Origin: GCA-2705995 sp965661625
GTDB taxonomy: Bacteria > Bacteroidota > Bacteroidia > Flavobacteriales_G > Salibacteraceae
Direction: 5' to 3'
NCBI GenBank assembly: GCA_965661625.1
Contig: CBFIEM010000001.1
Coordinates: 62,001-126,000, forward strand
DNA: 64,000 nt
Part shown: positions 42,021-51,516 of the stretch, piece after piece
Position numbering within the stretch: the first letter of the stretch is position 1
Layout of the letters: each line of letters begins with the position of its first letter
Notes under the pieces: generated by a model
Database searches by the model: none
Seen by the model: only the letters and a program-made list of their open reading frames with translations
Told to the model about the DNA's origin: nothing
Translations under genes and position numbers: made by a program

Positions 42021-42080
42021 CTGTCTTTCGAGACAGTTAATCTTTAATCCCCAAGTAAGGCCGTTCGCGAGAGCGGCCTT
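42021..42080. terminator. Two hairpins downstream of asd
   Basis: CTGTCT-TTCG-AGACAG (42021-42036) and AAGGCCG-10-CGGCCTT (42057-42080). Neither has a strong T-run on the minus strand after asd; the second begins 3 bp past the asd stop and is the better candidate for its terminator or for RNA stability. Confidence 0.5.
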
Positions 42081-42082
42081 CT

Positions 42083-43081
42083 TTACTTTTCAGGAAGTAG
42101 TCCTTGCGCCAACAGGTATTCAGCAATTTGAACAGCATTTGTTGCCGCACCTTTTCGCAAATTATCCGCTACAATCCATAAATTCATTGCATTCGCACAT
42201 GTTTCATCGCGCCGAATTCGTCCTACAAATACATCGTCTCTTCCCTTTGCATGCTTCGGCATTGGATAGACATTTAGATCGGGATTGTCCTGAACAATTA
42301 TTCCGGGAGTTTGATGAAGCATTTTACGAGCCGATCCCAAGTCGAAGTCGCGATCAAACATGATGTTCACTGATTCTGCATGCCCTCCAACAACAGGCAC
42401 GCGAACTGCAGTAGCACTGACTTTCACGCGTTCATCTCCCAGTATTTTTACCGTTTCATGAACTAACTTCATCTCTTCCTTGGTATACCCATTTTCAAGG
42501 AACACATCACAGTGAGGGATGCAGTTTTGATCAATGGAGTAAGGATAAACCATCTCAGGTTCTTCTCCGCGACGCTCTCCTTCCATTTGTTCTACAGCCT
42601 TTACCCCGGTTCCTGTGATTGATTGGTAAGTTGACAACACAACCCGATTAATCCCATACGCCGCATGCAATGGCGCCAACACCATTACCAACTGAATGGT
42701 GCTGCAATTGGGATTTGCAATAATCATATCGTCCTCTTTGAGCTCCGAAGCATTTATTTCAGGAACAACCAACTTATGCGCTGGGCTCATTCTCCAAGCC
42801 GAAGAATTATCAATAACACGAATACCAGCCTCTGCATATTTTGGAGCCCACTCTTCAGAAACGCTTCCCCCAGCGGAGAAAAGCGCTACATCTGGTTTCA
42901 TGGCCAGCGCATCTTTATGGGTAACCACCGTATATTGTTTGCCATTATACCGCACTTTTTTTCCAGCCGACTGCTCGCGAGCTACGGGAATTAATGTGGT
43001 AACGGGAAACCCCCGTTGTGCCAATACCGTTAACATTTCTGTACCCACCATTCCAGTGGCACCAACTACTGCCAGTTTCAT
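42083..43081 (-). CDS. asd: Aspartate-semialdehyde dehydrogenase
   Basis: Reduces aspartyl phosphate to aspartate semialdehyde, feeding lysine, methionine, threonine and peptidoglycan diaminopimelate. 332 residues. Seen: the NADP motif VVGATGMVGTEML, FSAGGSVSEEWAP, VIDNSSAWRM, catalytic Cys in IANPNCSTIQLV, QSITGTGVKAVEQM and catalytic His in VVGGHAESVN. The enzyme is the usual bacterial (not fungal) type. Start ATG 43081; divergent from the lamin-tail gene at 43153. Aspartokinase is not nearby, so it is not in a biosynthetic operon. Confidence 0.96.
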   Translation of the reverse strand: MKLAVVGATGMVGTEMLTVLAQRGFPVTTLIPVAREQSAGKKVRYNGKQYTVVTHKDALAMKPDVALFSAGGSVSEEWAPKYAEAGIRVIDNSSAWRMSPAHKLVVPEINASELKEDDMIIANPNCSTIQLVMVLAPLHAAYGINRVVLSTYQSITGTGVKAVEQMEGERRGEEPEMVYPYSIDQNCIPHCDVFLENGYTKEEMKLVHETVKILGDERVKVSATAVRVPVVGGHAESVNIMFDRDFDLGSARKMLHQTPGIIVQDNPDLNVYPMPKHAKGRDDVFVGRIRRDETCANAMNLWIVADNLRKGAATNAVQIAEYLLAQGLLPEK

Positions 43082-43116
43082 CGTTTATCCTCCAAGTTTA
43101 GCGCGTTCAAAAGTAA

Positions 43117-43124
43117 TATATTTG
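43117..43124 (+). promoter_or_regulatory. -7 element of first lamin-tail gene
   Basis: Perfect TATATTTG, 28 bp before ATG 43153; TTTA at 43097-43100 with a 16-bp spacer is a possible -33. Confidence 0.45.
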
Positions 43125-43152
43125 ATTCTGTTGAATTGCTTGAAAGGTTTAT

Positions 43153-46100
43153 ATGAACAACACTATAGCAGGACTTCTTTTTGGACTATTACTCCTCCTC
43201 TTTAATCCGGCCTTTGGTCAGTTTACAGATAATTTCAGTGATGGGGATTACTTGAACAACCCTTCGTGGGATGGAGATACTGCAGCTTTTGAAGTTAACC
43301 CTAGCTTCAGGCTTTGGTTAAACGCTGACACAAACGATGCTGAGAAATACCTTACCATTCCTTCTCAAGCAATCAATAATGCAACTTGGGAATGCTTGGT
43401 TGAGATGGACTTCAACCCCTCTTCAACAAACAATGCCAAGATATACCTCACCTCATCTACGGATAGTTTAACGGGCCCATTAAATGGTTACTACATTCGC
43501 ATTGGAGGGCAGTCGGATGAAATAAGTTTATATCGGCAAACGGGAAGTTCTGCTGTAGAAATAATTGATGGTGTTGATGGCAGTGTTTCCCAAGCTTCTG
43601 TGCAAGTTAGGATAAGGGCCACGCGAGATGCATTTGGAAACTGGGAGTTGCTGCGCGACTCCACAGGGGGGTCCACATTTGTTTCAGAAGGAATGGCTTT
43701 TGACATTACGCATCCTTCAAGTTTTTATTCCGGAGCGGTATGTGACTTCACGTTCACCCGTAGGGATAAATTTTTTTTCGACGATTTCGTAGTTACGGGT
43801 ACTCCTTTTCAAGACACTACGCTCCCAGTACTGAGTCAAGTAATGGCCAACTCCACGACAGAACTGGTTATAGCGTTGAGCGAACCCGTAATTGCACCTC
43901 TGGCTTTACTAACCTCTAACTACTCCGTTTCGGGAGGCATCGGAGCTCCTACAGGGGTTTCATTCACTTCGTTAGATAGTACAGAACTATCCATGCAATT
44001 TGCAAATGCAATGATTCCGGGAACCACCTATGACCTTATCGCACTCAACCTTACTGATTCAGCAAACAATGTAAACCCTGCTGACACGTTGCAATTCACC
44101 TTTATCAATGCGCAACCAGCAGGCTTCAGCAGCGTGGTGATTAATGAAGTTTATGCTGATTTCAATCCTTCAAACGGTTTGCCAAGTGCCGAGTTTATTG
44201 AGATCCATAACCCAACACAAACAGTCTACACCCTCGCCAATTGGCAAATTACAGATGGAACCAGCACGAGTTCTATTGATAGTGCAATCCTTTATCCAGG
44301 AGACTACCTCATTTTGTGTAATGATGCAGATAGTTCTGCGTATAGTAGTTTTGGAAATGTTATTGGATTGAGTGGGTTTCCAACATTAAACAATTCTGGC
44401 GACTACCTCGCATTGAACTCAGATACAGGTCAGTTAATTGATAGCCTTACATACGGATTGTCGTGGTATCGTGATGACTCCAAAACAACCGGCGGCTGGA
44501 GCTTAGAGCGCATCAATCCGCTCTCGCCCTGTGCAAGTCCGTTCAACTGGATTGCTTCAACCAATTCACAAGGAGGAACTCCCGGGATTCAGAATAGTGT
44601 TTATAATACCAGTCCCGATATAACCCCTCCAACAGTAGCTGAAATAACCGTTGTTGATCTGACCACCCTTCGCATTTCTTTTTCAGAACCGATGGATAGC
44701 CTGAGTCTGTCACTTGCCGGCGCCTCAATTAATCCATTAATAAACGTCAATGCTGTAATCCCCAACCCACCCTATTTCATTAACGCAACCATACTTCTTG
44801 GAGCTCCGATTGATTCAGGAGTGGTATACTCGCTTGCTTTAGTAGGAGCAACCGATTGTTCCGGGAATCTGCTTCCTTCAAGTGGAAATACCTTCGCAGT
44901 GGGCAAAACTCCCGGACCTAAGCAATTGGTGATTAATGAAGTATACCCAAATCCCGACGGTTCTATCTCATCATTACCAGAAGCAGAGTTCATCGAAATC
45001 TACAATCCAACAGACTCTGTGTTTGGGATTGATGGATTGCAAGTTGCCGATTACTCGAACAGCAGTATTGTTTCCGGTGGCCTGATTTTCCCGCAGGCTT
45101 ACGTCATCATCGTTGATGATAATGACCTGTTAGACTTTACCGCATACGGACAAGTAGCAACAGTTTCTTCACTTCCTTCACAAAACAATAATGGTGATGT
45201 TGTAATTATACGAAATGCTCAAGGATTGCTGGTCGACGCCCTTACTTATGACCTCGAAACATATAACGATACTGCAAAGCAAGATGGGGGATGGACTATT
45301 GAACGCATTAACCCTGAAGACCCGTGTGGAGGACTTGAAAACTGGGGTGCCAGTAACAGTCAACTGGGAGGAACACCTGGCACTCTAAACAGCCTTTATG
45401 ATCCGACATTCGGAACACTGGACCCAGAAGTTACTGGAGTAGGGATTCAATCAATCCAAACGGTGCGGGTATTTTTCAGCAAGCAAATGGACAGTGCTTC
45501 ACTTGTAAATGGCACCTATCAGCTAACTCCAGGAAGTGCTTTAATTGACAGTGTGTATGCAATCCCCCCTTATTTTGAGTCAGCAGACATTACATTCAGC
45601 GACACTTTGTTTCCCAGCACAACCTATACCTTGACTTTCAATGGGGTTGTAGATTGTGAAGGCGCGCCTCTTATTACATCATCCGTTGATTTCCGCTTGC
45701 CAGCCCCTGGAGATGTTGTAATTAATGAGGTGTTGTTTAATCCTCGCCCTGATGGATCTGATTTTGTAGAGTTGTACAACAAATCAGGCGTTGCTGTTAG
45801 TTTAACCGATTGGGCGTTTCGTTTTACCCAAAATGGTAGTCCGTCTTACAAAAAGCTAACAGACGAACCCATTACGTTGCAGCCAGGTGAGTTTATTGTT
45901 TTTTGTGAATCGACAGAAAATATTGCATTTGAATACAACAACGCGCAGGTAAACACCCTCTATGAAACAGACTTACCGAGCTATGCAAACGATGCTGGAG
46001 ATGTGCGTTTGGTAAATGTAGTCCGACAAACAATTGATCGTTTTACTTATTCTAAAGATTTCCATTACCCATTATTAGATGACAATGAAGGTGTTTCTCT

Positions 46101-46536
46101 TGAACGCATCAGCTATGACCGTCCATCTCAAGATAAAACCAATTGGCATTCCGCTGCTGAAGATGTGGGATTTGCCACACCCGGATTTCAAAACTCTCAG
46201 TATGGCGCCGGAGTAGCGCGTTCAGCAATTGAAATCCCACGTAAGACGTTTTCGCCTGATAACGATGGATTTGAAGATAACCTAATTATCTTATACACCT
46301 TTGCACAAGCAGGAAACACGGCAAATGTGAGGGTTTATGATGCCGCAGGAAGGAAAGTTCGTGATCTCCTGAACAATGAGCTTTTTGGGACAGCAGGATC
46401 GTTTAGCTGGAATGGCATTACAAACGATAATGAGAAAGCTCGTGTTGGTATGTATGTTTTATTTATTGAGGTTACTCAGCCAAATGGAGAAGTTAAAAAG
46501 TTCAAAGAATCATGCGTTATAGCTACACGATTCTGA
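43153..46536 (+). CDS. Large secreted protein with three lamin-tail domains
   Basis: 1127 residues. Signal peptide (about 1-22, GLLLLLFNPAFGQ), then an unrecognised beta-rich domain (about 25-220), then three repeats of an Ig-like segment plus a lamin-tail domain starting near 327, 592 and 855 (each SVVINEVYADFN/LVINEVYPNPDG/DVVINEVLFNPRPDG, with an EFIEI.N or DFVELYN strand and a WSLERI..-type end). The C-terminus (about 1030-1127) begins KTFSPDNDGFEDN and resembles a FlgD-like/gliding-associated domain with a GMYVLFIEV strand, so type IX export is likely. Lamin-tail domains in secreted bacterial proteins often accompany nucleases, but no nuclease domain is present. Probably a surface or extracellular binding protein. 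Confidence 0.9.
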   Translation: MNNTIAGLLFGLLLLLFNPAFGQFTDNFSDGDYLNNPSWDGDTAAFEVNPSFRLWLNADTNDAEKYLTIPSQAINNATWECLVEMDFNPSSTNNAKIYLTSSTDSLTGPLNGYYIRIGGQSDEISLYRQTGSSAVEIIDGVDGSVSQASVQVRIRATRDAFGNWELLRDSTGGSTFVSEGMAFDITHPSSFYSGAVCDFTFTRRDKFFFDDFVVTGTPFQDTTLPVLSQVMANSTTELVIALSEPVIAPLALLTSNYSVSGGIGAPTGVSFTSLDSTELSMQFANAMIPGTTYDLIALNLTDSANNVNPADTLQFTFINAQPAGFSSVVINEVYADFNPSNGLPSAEFIEIHNPTQTVYTLANWQITDGTSTSSIDSAILYPGDYLILCNDADSSAYSSFGNVIGLSGFPTLNNSGDYLALNSDTGQLIDSLTYGLSWYRDDSKTTGGWSLERINPLSPCASPFNWIASTNSQGGTPGIQNSVYNTSPDITPPTVAEITVVDLTTLRISFSEPMDSLSLSLAGASINPLINVNAVIPNPPYFINATILLGAPIDSGVVYSLALVGATDCSGNLLPSSGNTFAVGKTPGPKQLVINEVYPNPDGSISSLPEAEFIEIYNPTDSVFGIDGLQVADYSNSSIVSGGLIFPQAYVIIVDDNDLLDFTAYGQVATVSSLPSQNNNGDVVIIRNAQGLLVDALTYDLETYNDTAKQDGGWTIERINPEDPCGGLENWGASNSQLGGTPGTLNSLYDPTFGTLDPEVTGVGIQSIQTVRVFFSKQMDSASLVNGTYQLTPGSALIDSVYAIPPYFESADITFSDTLFPSTTYTLTFNGVVDCEGAPLITSSVDFRLPAPGDVVINEVLFNPRPDGSDFVELYNKSGVAVSLTDWAFRFTQNGSPSYKKLTDEPITLQPGEFIVFCESTENIAFEYNNAQVNTLYETDLPSYANDAGDVRLVNVVRQTIDRFTYSKDFHYPLLDDNEGVSLERISYDRPSQDKTNWHSAAEDVGFATPGFQNSQYGAGVARSAIEIPRKTFSPDNDGFEDNLIILYTFAQAGNTANVRVYDAAGRKVRDLLNNELFGTAGSFSWNGITNDNEKARVGMYVLFIEVTQPNGEVKKFKESCVIATRF

Positions 46537-46577
46537 TATTCTTAAAGTTAGGTTAACATTTAAAGTTTAAGATGACC

Positions 46578-46585
46578 TAATTTTG
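46578..46585 (+). promoter_or_regulatory. -7 element of second lamin-tail gene
   Basis: Perfect TAATTTTG, 25 bp before ATG 46611, within an AT-rich upstream stretch; no clear -33. Confidence 0.45.
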
Positions 46586-46610
46586 CACCTCATCCAAATC
46601 ACTAAAAAAC

Positions 46611-48893
46611 ATGATTAAAAACTTTACACGTGTTGTGTCGGCTGCAGTTGTATTCCTTTTTGGTACAGGAGTATACGCTCAGACAACCGACCTAATTATT
46701 TCGGAGTACGCTGAAGGATCTTCCAGCAACAAGTATGTCGAACTCTACAATGGTACAGGAGCTACTGTTGATTTATCAAACTATGAAATGTGGCGCATCT
46801 CCAATGGAGGTACATTTCCTGAATTTACTACTCCACTTACTGGAACGCTAAATGATGGTGAAGTAATTGTAATTGCTAATTCATCAGCAGATCCTGCCAT
46901 TACAGGACTTACAAATGCTACCGTTGCATTTAGTTCTGCAACTTTTTTTAACGGTGATGATGCTATTGCCTTGGCTAAAGATATGGGTGGCGGTAACTTC
47001 ATGCGTATTGACCAAGTAGGAACTGGTGGACCAGATCCCGGCTCTGGTTGGGATGTTGCAGGCACCACAAATGGTACAGCAAACTTCACGCTAGTTCGCA
47101 AAGCAAACGTTTGTAGCCCTGATACAAACTGGGCAAGTACTTCTGGAACAACTGCAATGAATTCACAATGGGTTGTTTTCCCTAGTAATACATGGACAGA
47201 TGCAGGATCACACGTATCGACATGTGGGGGTGGGCCAGTACCAGTTTCTGTATCATTTGATACGAATAACATCGTTGTTGATGAAACCGCTGGATCGATC
47301 ACGATTAACATCGAGCTTTCAAATGTAAATGCTGATACGGTGCGTTTCATGGTAAATTATGATACAAACGGTTCTTCTGCTACAATCGTTGATGATCACG
47401 ATTTCGCACCTCAACTTATTACGTTGAATGGTAATGACTCCACTACACAGAGCATCACAGTAAACATCGTTGATGACAATGCCAATGAAGGATGGGAAGA
47501 TGCCATCATTACCTTGATGCCTGTTCAAAATGCGATCAATGGCACATACCCTATTTTAACAATTGATATTGACGATGATGACTTCTTCGTTCCAACTTAT
47601 TCAGTTGATCTCGTAACTGCAGATGCTGACGGAGACTTTGAAGCTGATTCATTGAGTGTTTATTGCGCTGTAGAAGGAATCGTTCATGGAAAAGACTTAG
47701 ACGGAAACAATGGTTTGAGTTTTCACCTAATTGACGCTACTGGCGGTATTAATGTATACAACTTTAATGATGTTGATGCATACACGGTTAATCAAGGTGA
47801 CGAATTACGCGTAGTTGGTGAAATCATTGAGTTCAATGGTCTTACTGAAATCTTCGTTGATTCATTGAGCATCCTTTCTACAGGAAACTGCATCGATTTT
47901 CCAGCGATTATCGATGTTCCTTCTGAAGCTACTGAAGCTGAATATGTTGAACTACGCGGTGTTACTTTTATTGACACAGCTGACTGGCCAAATCCAGGAA
48001 GTAATGCAAACATAGATATGCTTACTGCAAACGGTGATACCATCACCATTCGCGTGGATCGTGACACTGAAATTCAAGATACAATTCTACAAGTTGGTCT
48101 AGGTGCTTATAACATCACAGGTATCGGTGGTCAGTTTGACTCATCAGACCCTGCTGACGGAGGATACCAAGTATTTCCAATGTTTGTAAGTGACATCCAA
48201 GAAGTTGGCGCTGTTGCAGCTCCTGCTGACGTTTACATCAATGAGCTGATGCCAGAAAACACTGCGACTATTCAAGATGGTAACGGTGACTACTCAGACT
48301 GGATAGAAGTTTACAATGGTGGTGGTGCCGCTGTTGATATGGCAGGTATGTTTATTTCGAATGATGAAACAAATACTGAGCTATATCGCATTGGTCGCTG
48401 TGAAAACACTACAGTTGCTAACCCTGGATACCAACTTATTTGGGCTAACGGTGGTGGAGCAGGTGCTTTCTATGCGAACTTCACATTGGACAACAATGGC
48501 GGATGGGTAGGACTCTATACTGCAGATGGTACGACATTAGTTGATAGCCTTTCATACGGTGCTACTCCAGCTGATACTTCGTATGGTCGTTTCGGTGATG
48601 GAGCTCCTAATTTTGTTTGGTTTGCTACAAGTACTCCTGACGCTACTAATGCTGATGGAATTACAGTTAGCACAAACAACCTTACTTCAGCTTCTGACTT
48701 CCGTATTTACCCGAATCCAACTACAGGAACTTTGTTCTTCTCTGACAACGTTGATGCAACGGTAATGAACATTAGCGGACAAATAGTATTAACCGCTGTT
48801 CAAGTGAACACTATCGACATCAGTGCATTAAATGCAGGAATCTACTTGCTCCGCACAGGTGAAGGTCAAGTTTACCGCATCGTTAAAAAGTAA
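46611..48893 (+). CDS. Secreted lamin-tail/Calx-beta protein with type IX sorting domain
   Basis: 760 residues: signal peptide (ends TGVYAQ, about 24), lamin-tail domain 1 (about 27-170, LIISEYAEGSSSNKYVELYN), Calx-beta domain (about 208-315, ending DIDDDDF), an OB-like domain of the kind seen in extracellular nucleases (about 335-420, VEGIVHGKD..GLSFHLID), lamin-tail domain 2 (about 543-685, VYINELMPENTATIQ) and a type A sorting tail (about 700-760, RIYPNPTTGTLFF..GIYLLRTGEGQ). The acidic loops suggest calcium binding. No nuclease active site is seen. It is 74 bp downstream of the first lamin-tail gene and ends at a terminator. Confidence 0.92.
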   Translation: MIKNFTRVVSAAVVFLFGTGVYAQTTDLIISEYAEGSSSNKYVELYNGTGATVDLSNYEMWRISNGGTFPEFTTPLTGTLNDGEVIVIANSSADPAITGLTNATVAFSSATFFNGDDAIALAKDMGGGNFMRIDQVGTGGPDPGSGWDVAGTTNGTANFTLVRKANVCSPDTNWASTSGTTAMNSQWVVFPSNTWTDAGSHVSTCGGGPVPVSVSFDTNNIVVDETAGSITINIELSNVNADTVRFMVNYDTNGSSATIVDDHDFAPQLITLNGNDSTTQSITVNIVDDNANEGWEDAIITLMPVQNAINGTYPILTIDIDDDDFFVPTYSVDLVTADADGDFEADSLSVYCAVEGIVHGKDLDGNNGLSFHLIDATGGINVYNFNDVDAYTVNQGDELRVVGEIIEFNGLTEIFVDSLSILSTGNCIDFPAIIDVPSEATEAEYVELRGVTFIDTADWPNPGSNANIDMLTANGDTITIRVDRDTEIQDTILQVGLGAYNITGIGGQFDSSDPADGGYQVFPMFVSDIQEVGAVAAPADVYINELMPENTATIQDGNGDYSDWIEVYNGGGAAVDMAGMFISNDETNTELYRIGRCENTTVANPGYQLIWANGGGAGAFYANFTLDNNGGWVGLYTADGTTLVDSLSYGATPADTSYGRFGDGAPNFVWFATSTPDATNADGITVSTNNLTSASDFRIYPNPTTGTLFFSDNVDATVMNISGQIVLTAVQVNTIDISALNAGIYLLRTGEGQVYRIVKK

Positions 48894-48915
48894 TTTCCAA
48901 AGACCATGGAAAATG

Positions 48916-48944
48916 AAAGGAGGCCTAGTGCCTCCTTTTTTTTT
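48916..48944 (+). terminator. Intrinsic terminator after lamin-tail genes
   Basis: AAAGGAGGC-CTAGT-GCCTCCTTT (48916-48938) with a run of nine T (48936-48944). It lies 23 bp after the stop at 48893. Confidence 0.93.
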
Positions 48945-48981
48945 GCCAGAACCAAACGCCGAATTCATTGTTTTCTTGTAG

Positions 48982-49368
48982 ATGGAAAGTAGAGATGATC
49001 TCGTGAGAAGAATAAGACCACAGTTGAACCTCAACACAGATGGGTCTGGAGAAATGGAAAAATTTCAAAATGAAGTATTGCGCCCAATACTCAAACTGCA
49101 AAATGAACTGCTCTTAGCTCAAGCTAAAACGGTCATCCAAGAAATTAAACCGCAGTTTAATGCATTCAAAAACCAGGTGCAACGTCAAACCATTAAGGAT
49201 TTGCTTCAATCGAATCCACATTTGCGGTTATCGTTAATTGATCAGGTGGTATCATTACTTACGTTGGCAGAGTTTGCCTTTTACGCTACGTACAAAAGCG
49301 AATCTAACAAGCGCATTACTTCAATGCTCATTGATAGGTTGCTAAGCCAGCTAGAACGCCTATACTAA
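48982..49368 (+). CDS. Small conserved helical protein (sometimes labelled glyoxalase by mistake)
   Basis: A 128-residue, largely helical soluble protein. MEKFQNEVLRPILKLQNELLLAQ (about 25-47) matches a conserved flavobacterial family that databases sometimes call glyoxalase, without glyoxalase residues. The rest (SLIDQVVSLLTLAEFAFY, SNKRITSMLIDRLLSQLERL) is amphipathic, as in a helical bundle. No catalytic motif is seen. Start ATG 48982, 38 bp after a terminator. Its 3' end overlaps the stop of the photolyase-related gene by 4 bp (convergent). Function unknown. Confidence 0.8.
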   Translation: MESRDDLVRRIRPQLNLNTDGSGEMEKFQNEVLRPILKLQNELLLAQAKTVIQEIKPQFNAFKNQVQRQTIKDLLQSNPHLRLSLIDQVVSLLTLAEFAFYATYKSESNKRITSMLIDRLLSQLERLY

Positions 49369-50900
49369 AGGGAGTCAACTCGGTTTAAGTAGTGTTCAGC
49401 TTGATGCAATAGGGCTTGCTGTGATGCTGCATCCATTTTATCCCAAACGCGGTACATCATGCTTACTCGTGGATTTTTCTCCAACTTATCACGATTTCGT
49501 TGGTAAAAATGCCAGTACAAACTGTTAAATGGACAAGATCCCTCACCTGTCTTTTTGGTGTGACTATAAGCACATGTTTTGCAATAGTGGCTCATCTTAT
49601 TGATGTAGCTAGCGCTGCTGATGTAAGGCTTTGTACCAACTATACCTCCGTCTGCAAACTGACTCATGCCGCGTGTATTCGTAATCTCGACCCACTCTAT
49701 GGCATCCATATAAATACCCAAGTACCACGCATCAACCTCATCTGGCGAAACTCCCGCCAACAATGCAAAATTACCAGTAACCATTAACCGTTGGATGTGA
49801 TGAGCATATCCATATTCCAATGATTGCTCAATGGAATGACTGAGACATTTCATATTGGTTTTCCCATTCCAATACCACTTGGGTAGCGATGCACGGTGAT
49901 CGAAGAAATTCATCCCACTGAAATTGGGCATGTGTGCCCAGTATATCCCTCGCATATACTCACGCCAGCCTATCAATTGCCGCACAAACCCTTCTGCTTG
50001 AGCAATCGAAACCGTTTGTGATTGGCGGTATGCACCAACTACCCGCTCAACTACTTCAAGCGGATGAATCATTTTGGTATTCAATGAGAATGATAGCCTT
50101 GAATGGAATAGACTCCAGTCTTTCGTTGTCATGGCGTCTTGATATTTCCCGAAATTGGGAAGACAATCTTGAACAAAATAGTCCAACAACTGTAAACTCA
50201 ATTCACGATTAGTTGGCCAGATAAATTGCTGGGGGGTAACCTGCCCTATCGTTTGAATTCCCATTGATTTGATCATTTCTACTACATCAGAAACATCGTG
50301 TTCACATGTAAATGCTTCAGGTAGGGTTTGATCCTTTGGTAATTTCTTTCGGTTTTCCTGATCGTAGTTCCATTTGCCAGTTTCTGGTTTATCATCCTCC
50401 ATAAGCACTTCGTGCTTTTTCCGCATGTACCTATAAAAAGACTCCATTACCCATTGCTTCTTTCCTTGAAAAAAAGAAGCAACTTCATCACGTTCTGTTA
50501 AAAAGTGTTCGGTATCAAAAGCACGCACTGGAATGGCAAGTTGGTCTTGTAATCCCTTGAATTGTTGATCTAAACGGAATTCATCAGGAAGCAAGTACTC
50601 CACCCTTTCCACATTCAATTCACCAACAACTTGGATTATTAAGTCAGGAAAAGAGGGTGTCTCGGTAGTTTCGTCCAATTTCAAGTACCGAACTGCATGT
50701 CCTTTTGCCTTTAGTTCCTGTGCAAACTGCCGCATTGCGCTAAAAAAGCCAGTTATTTTCTGAATATGGTGGGTAACGTATGTAGCTTCTTCATGTACTT
50801 CGGCCATGAGGTATATTACATTTTCATCAACCGTTTCAAACCAGCTATGTTTGCTATTCAACTGATCACCGAGCACTACCCTCAAAACACTACTTTTCAT
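49365..50900 (-). CDS. Iron-sulfur photolyase/cryptochrome (FeS-BCP, PhrB-like)
   Basis: A 511-residue photolyase-related flavoprotein of the iron-sulfur bacterial group, whose studied members repair (6-4) photoproducts. Seen: N-terminal Rossmann-like antenna domain (LRVVLGDQLNSKHSWF; VEYLLPDEFRLDQQ), the FAD-binding helical domain (GWREYMRGIYWAHMP; MDAIEWVEITNTRGMSQFADGG), and 4Fe-4S cysteines: CLS near 347 and C-x2-C-x12-C in YCKTCAYS...GSCPFN. The start is ATG 50900; upstream codons to 50984 belong to the divergent gene's leader. It is convergent with the small gene at 48982 and divergent from DUF429 (40 bp). Confidence 0.92.
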   Translation of the reverse strand: MKSSVLRVVLGDQLNSKHSWFETVDENVIYLMAEVHEEATYVTHHIQKITGFFSAMRQFAQELKAKGHAVRYLKLDETTETPSFPDLIIQVVGELNVERVEYLLPDEFRLDQQFKGLQDQLAIPVRAFDTEHFLTERDEVASFFQGKKQWVMESFYRYMRKKHEVLMEDDKPETGKWNYDQENRKKLPKDQTLPEAFTCEHDVSDVVEMIKSMGIQTIGQVTPQQFIWPTNRELSLQLLDYFVQDCLPNFGKYQDAMTTKDWSLFHSRLSFSLNTKMIHPLEVVERVVGAYRQSQTVSIAQAEGFVRQLIGWREYMRGIYWAHMPNFSGMNFFDHRASLPKWYWNGKTNMKCLSHSIEQSLEYGYAHHIQRLMVTGNFALLAGVSPDEVDAWYLGIYMDAIEWVEITNTRGMSQFADGGIVGTKPYISSASYINKMSHYCKTCAYSHTKKTGEGSCPFNSLYWHFYQRNRDKLEKNPRVSMMYRVWDKMDAASQQALLHQAEHYLNRVDSL

Positions 50901-50940
50901 GTGTATCGAACAACTCCCTAGCCGGATTTGTTCCGTTCCC

Positions 50941-51516
50941 ATGGTAATCGTAGGAATAGATTTTGGTGCAAAGCGGTCAGGCAAAACAGCCCTTGCAATT
51001 CAAGATGGAAGCTCAATAAGGCTTTATCAAAGTACCAATAAGCAAGATAGTGACGCCTTTATTCTTGAACACCTACAAGACCTAAAACCTGGACTAATCG
51101 GAATAGATGCGCCCCTTTCCTTGCCAGGTGTATACAGCGACATTCCTGGCTGCTCTGATTACCATTACAGAGCTGCCGATAGAGAAGCTGGTGCAATGTC
51201 GCCTATGTTTCTTGGAGGACTTACCGCTCGAGCAATGAGTTTAACACAAGTGCTTAAAAGTCGTGGTTGGGAGGTTGTTGAAACCTACCCCGCTATGCAA
51301 GCGCGACGATTAAAACTCTACATACATTTCTACAAAAAAACCAACGAAGCACTGGCCACATGTACAACCATGATACAGCGCGAATTAAATGAACCGGTTA
51401 TACCAGAAAACTGGCACCAGTTTGATGCATTACTTGCGTTTATTGGAGCTAATCGTTACCGAGCCAGTACGCACAATTCGTTGGGAAATAACACGGAAGG
51501 AGTTATCGTTTATTAG
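50941..51516 (+). CDS. DUF429 family protein (predicted RNase H-like fold)
   Basis: A 191-residue soluble protein of the DUF429 type. Seen: the IVGIDFGAKRSGKTALAI start with an acidic residue in an RNase H-like first strand, GLIGIDAPLSLPG near 60-72, CSDYHYRAADREAGAMSPMFLGGLTARAM, VVETYPAMQARRL and the closing HQFDALLAFIGANRY with Asp in the position of a metal ligand. Function is unproven; nuclease activity is only predicted from fold. The start ATG 50941 is 40 bp from the divergent photolyase start. Convergent with crtY (14-bp overlap). Confidence 0.85.
   Translation: MVIVGIDFGAKRSGKTALAIQDGSSIRLYQSTNKQDSDAFILEHLQDLKPGLIGIDAPLSLPGVYSDIPGCSDYHYRAADREAGAMSPMFLGGLTARAMSLTQVLKSRGWEVVETYPAMQARRLKLYIHFYKKTNEALATCTTMIQRELNEPVIPENWHQFDALLAFIGANRYRASTHNSLGNNTEGVIVY

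Noticed and set aside
46781..47350. 189-codon open frame on the minus strand inside the second lamin-tail gene
   Set aside because: Shadow of the strongly supported secreted protein; no promoter or recognisable product.
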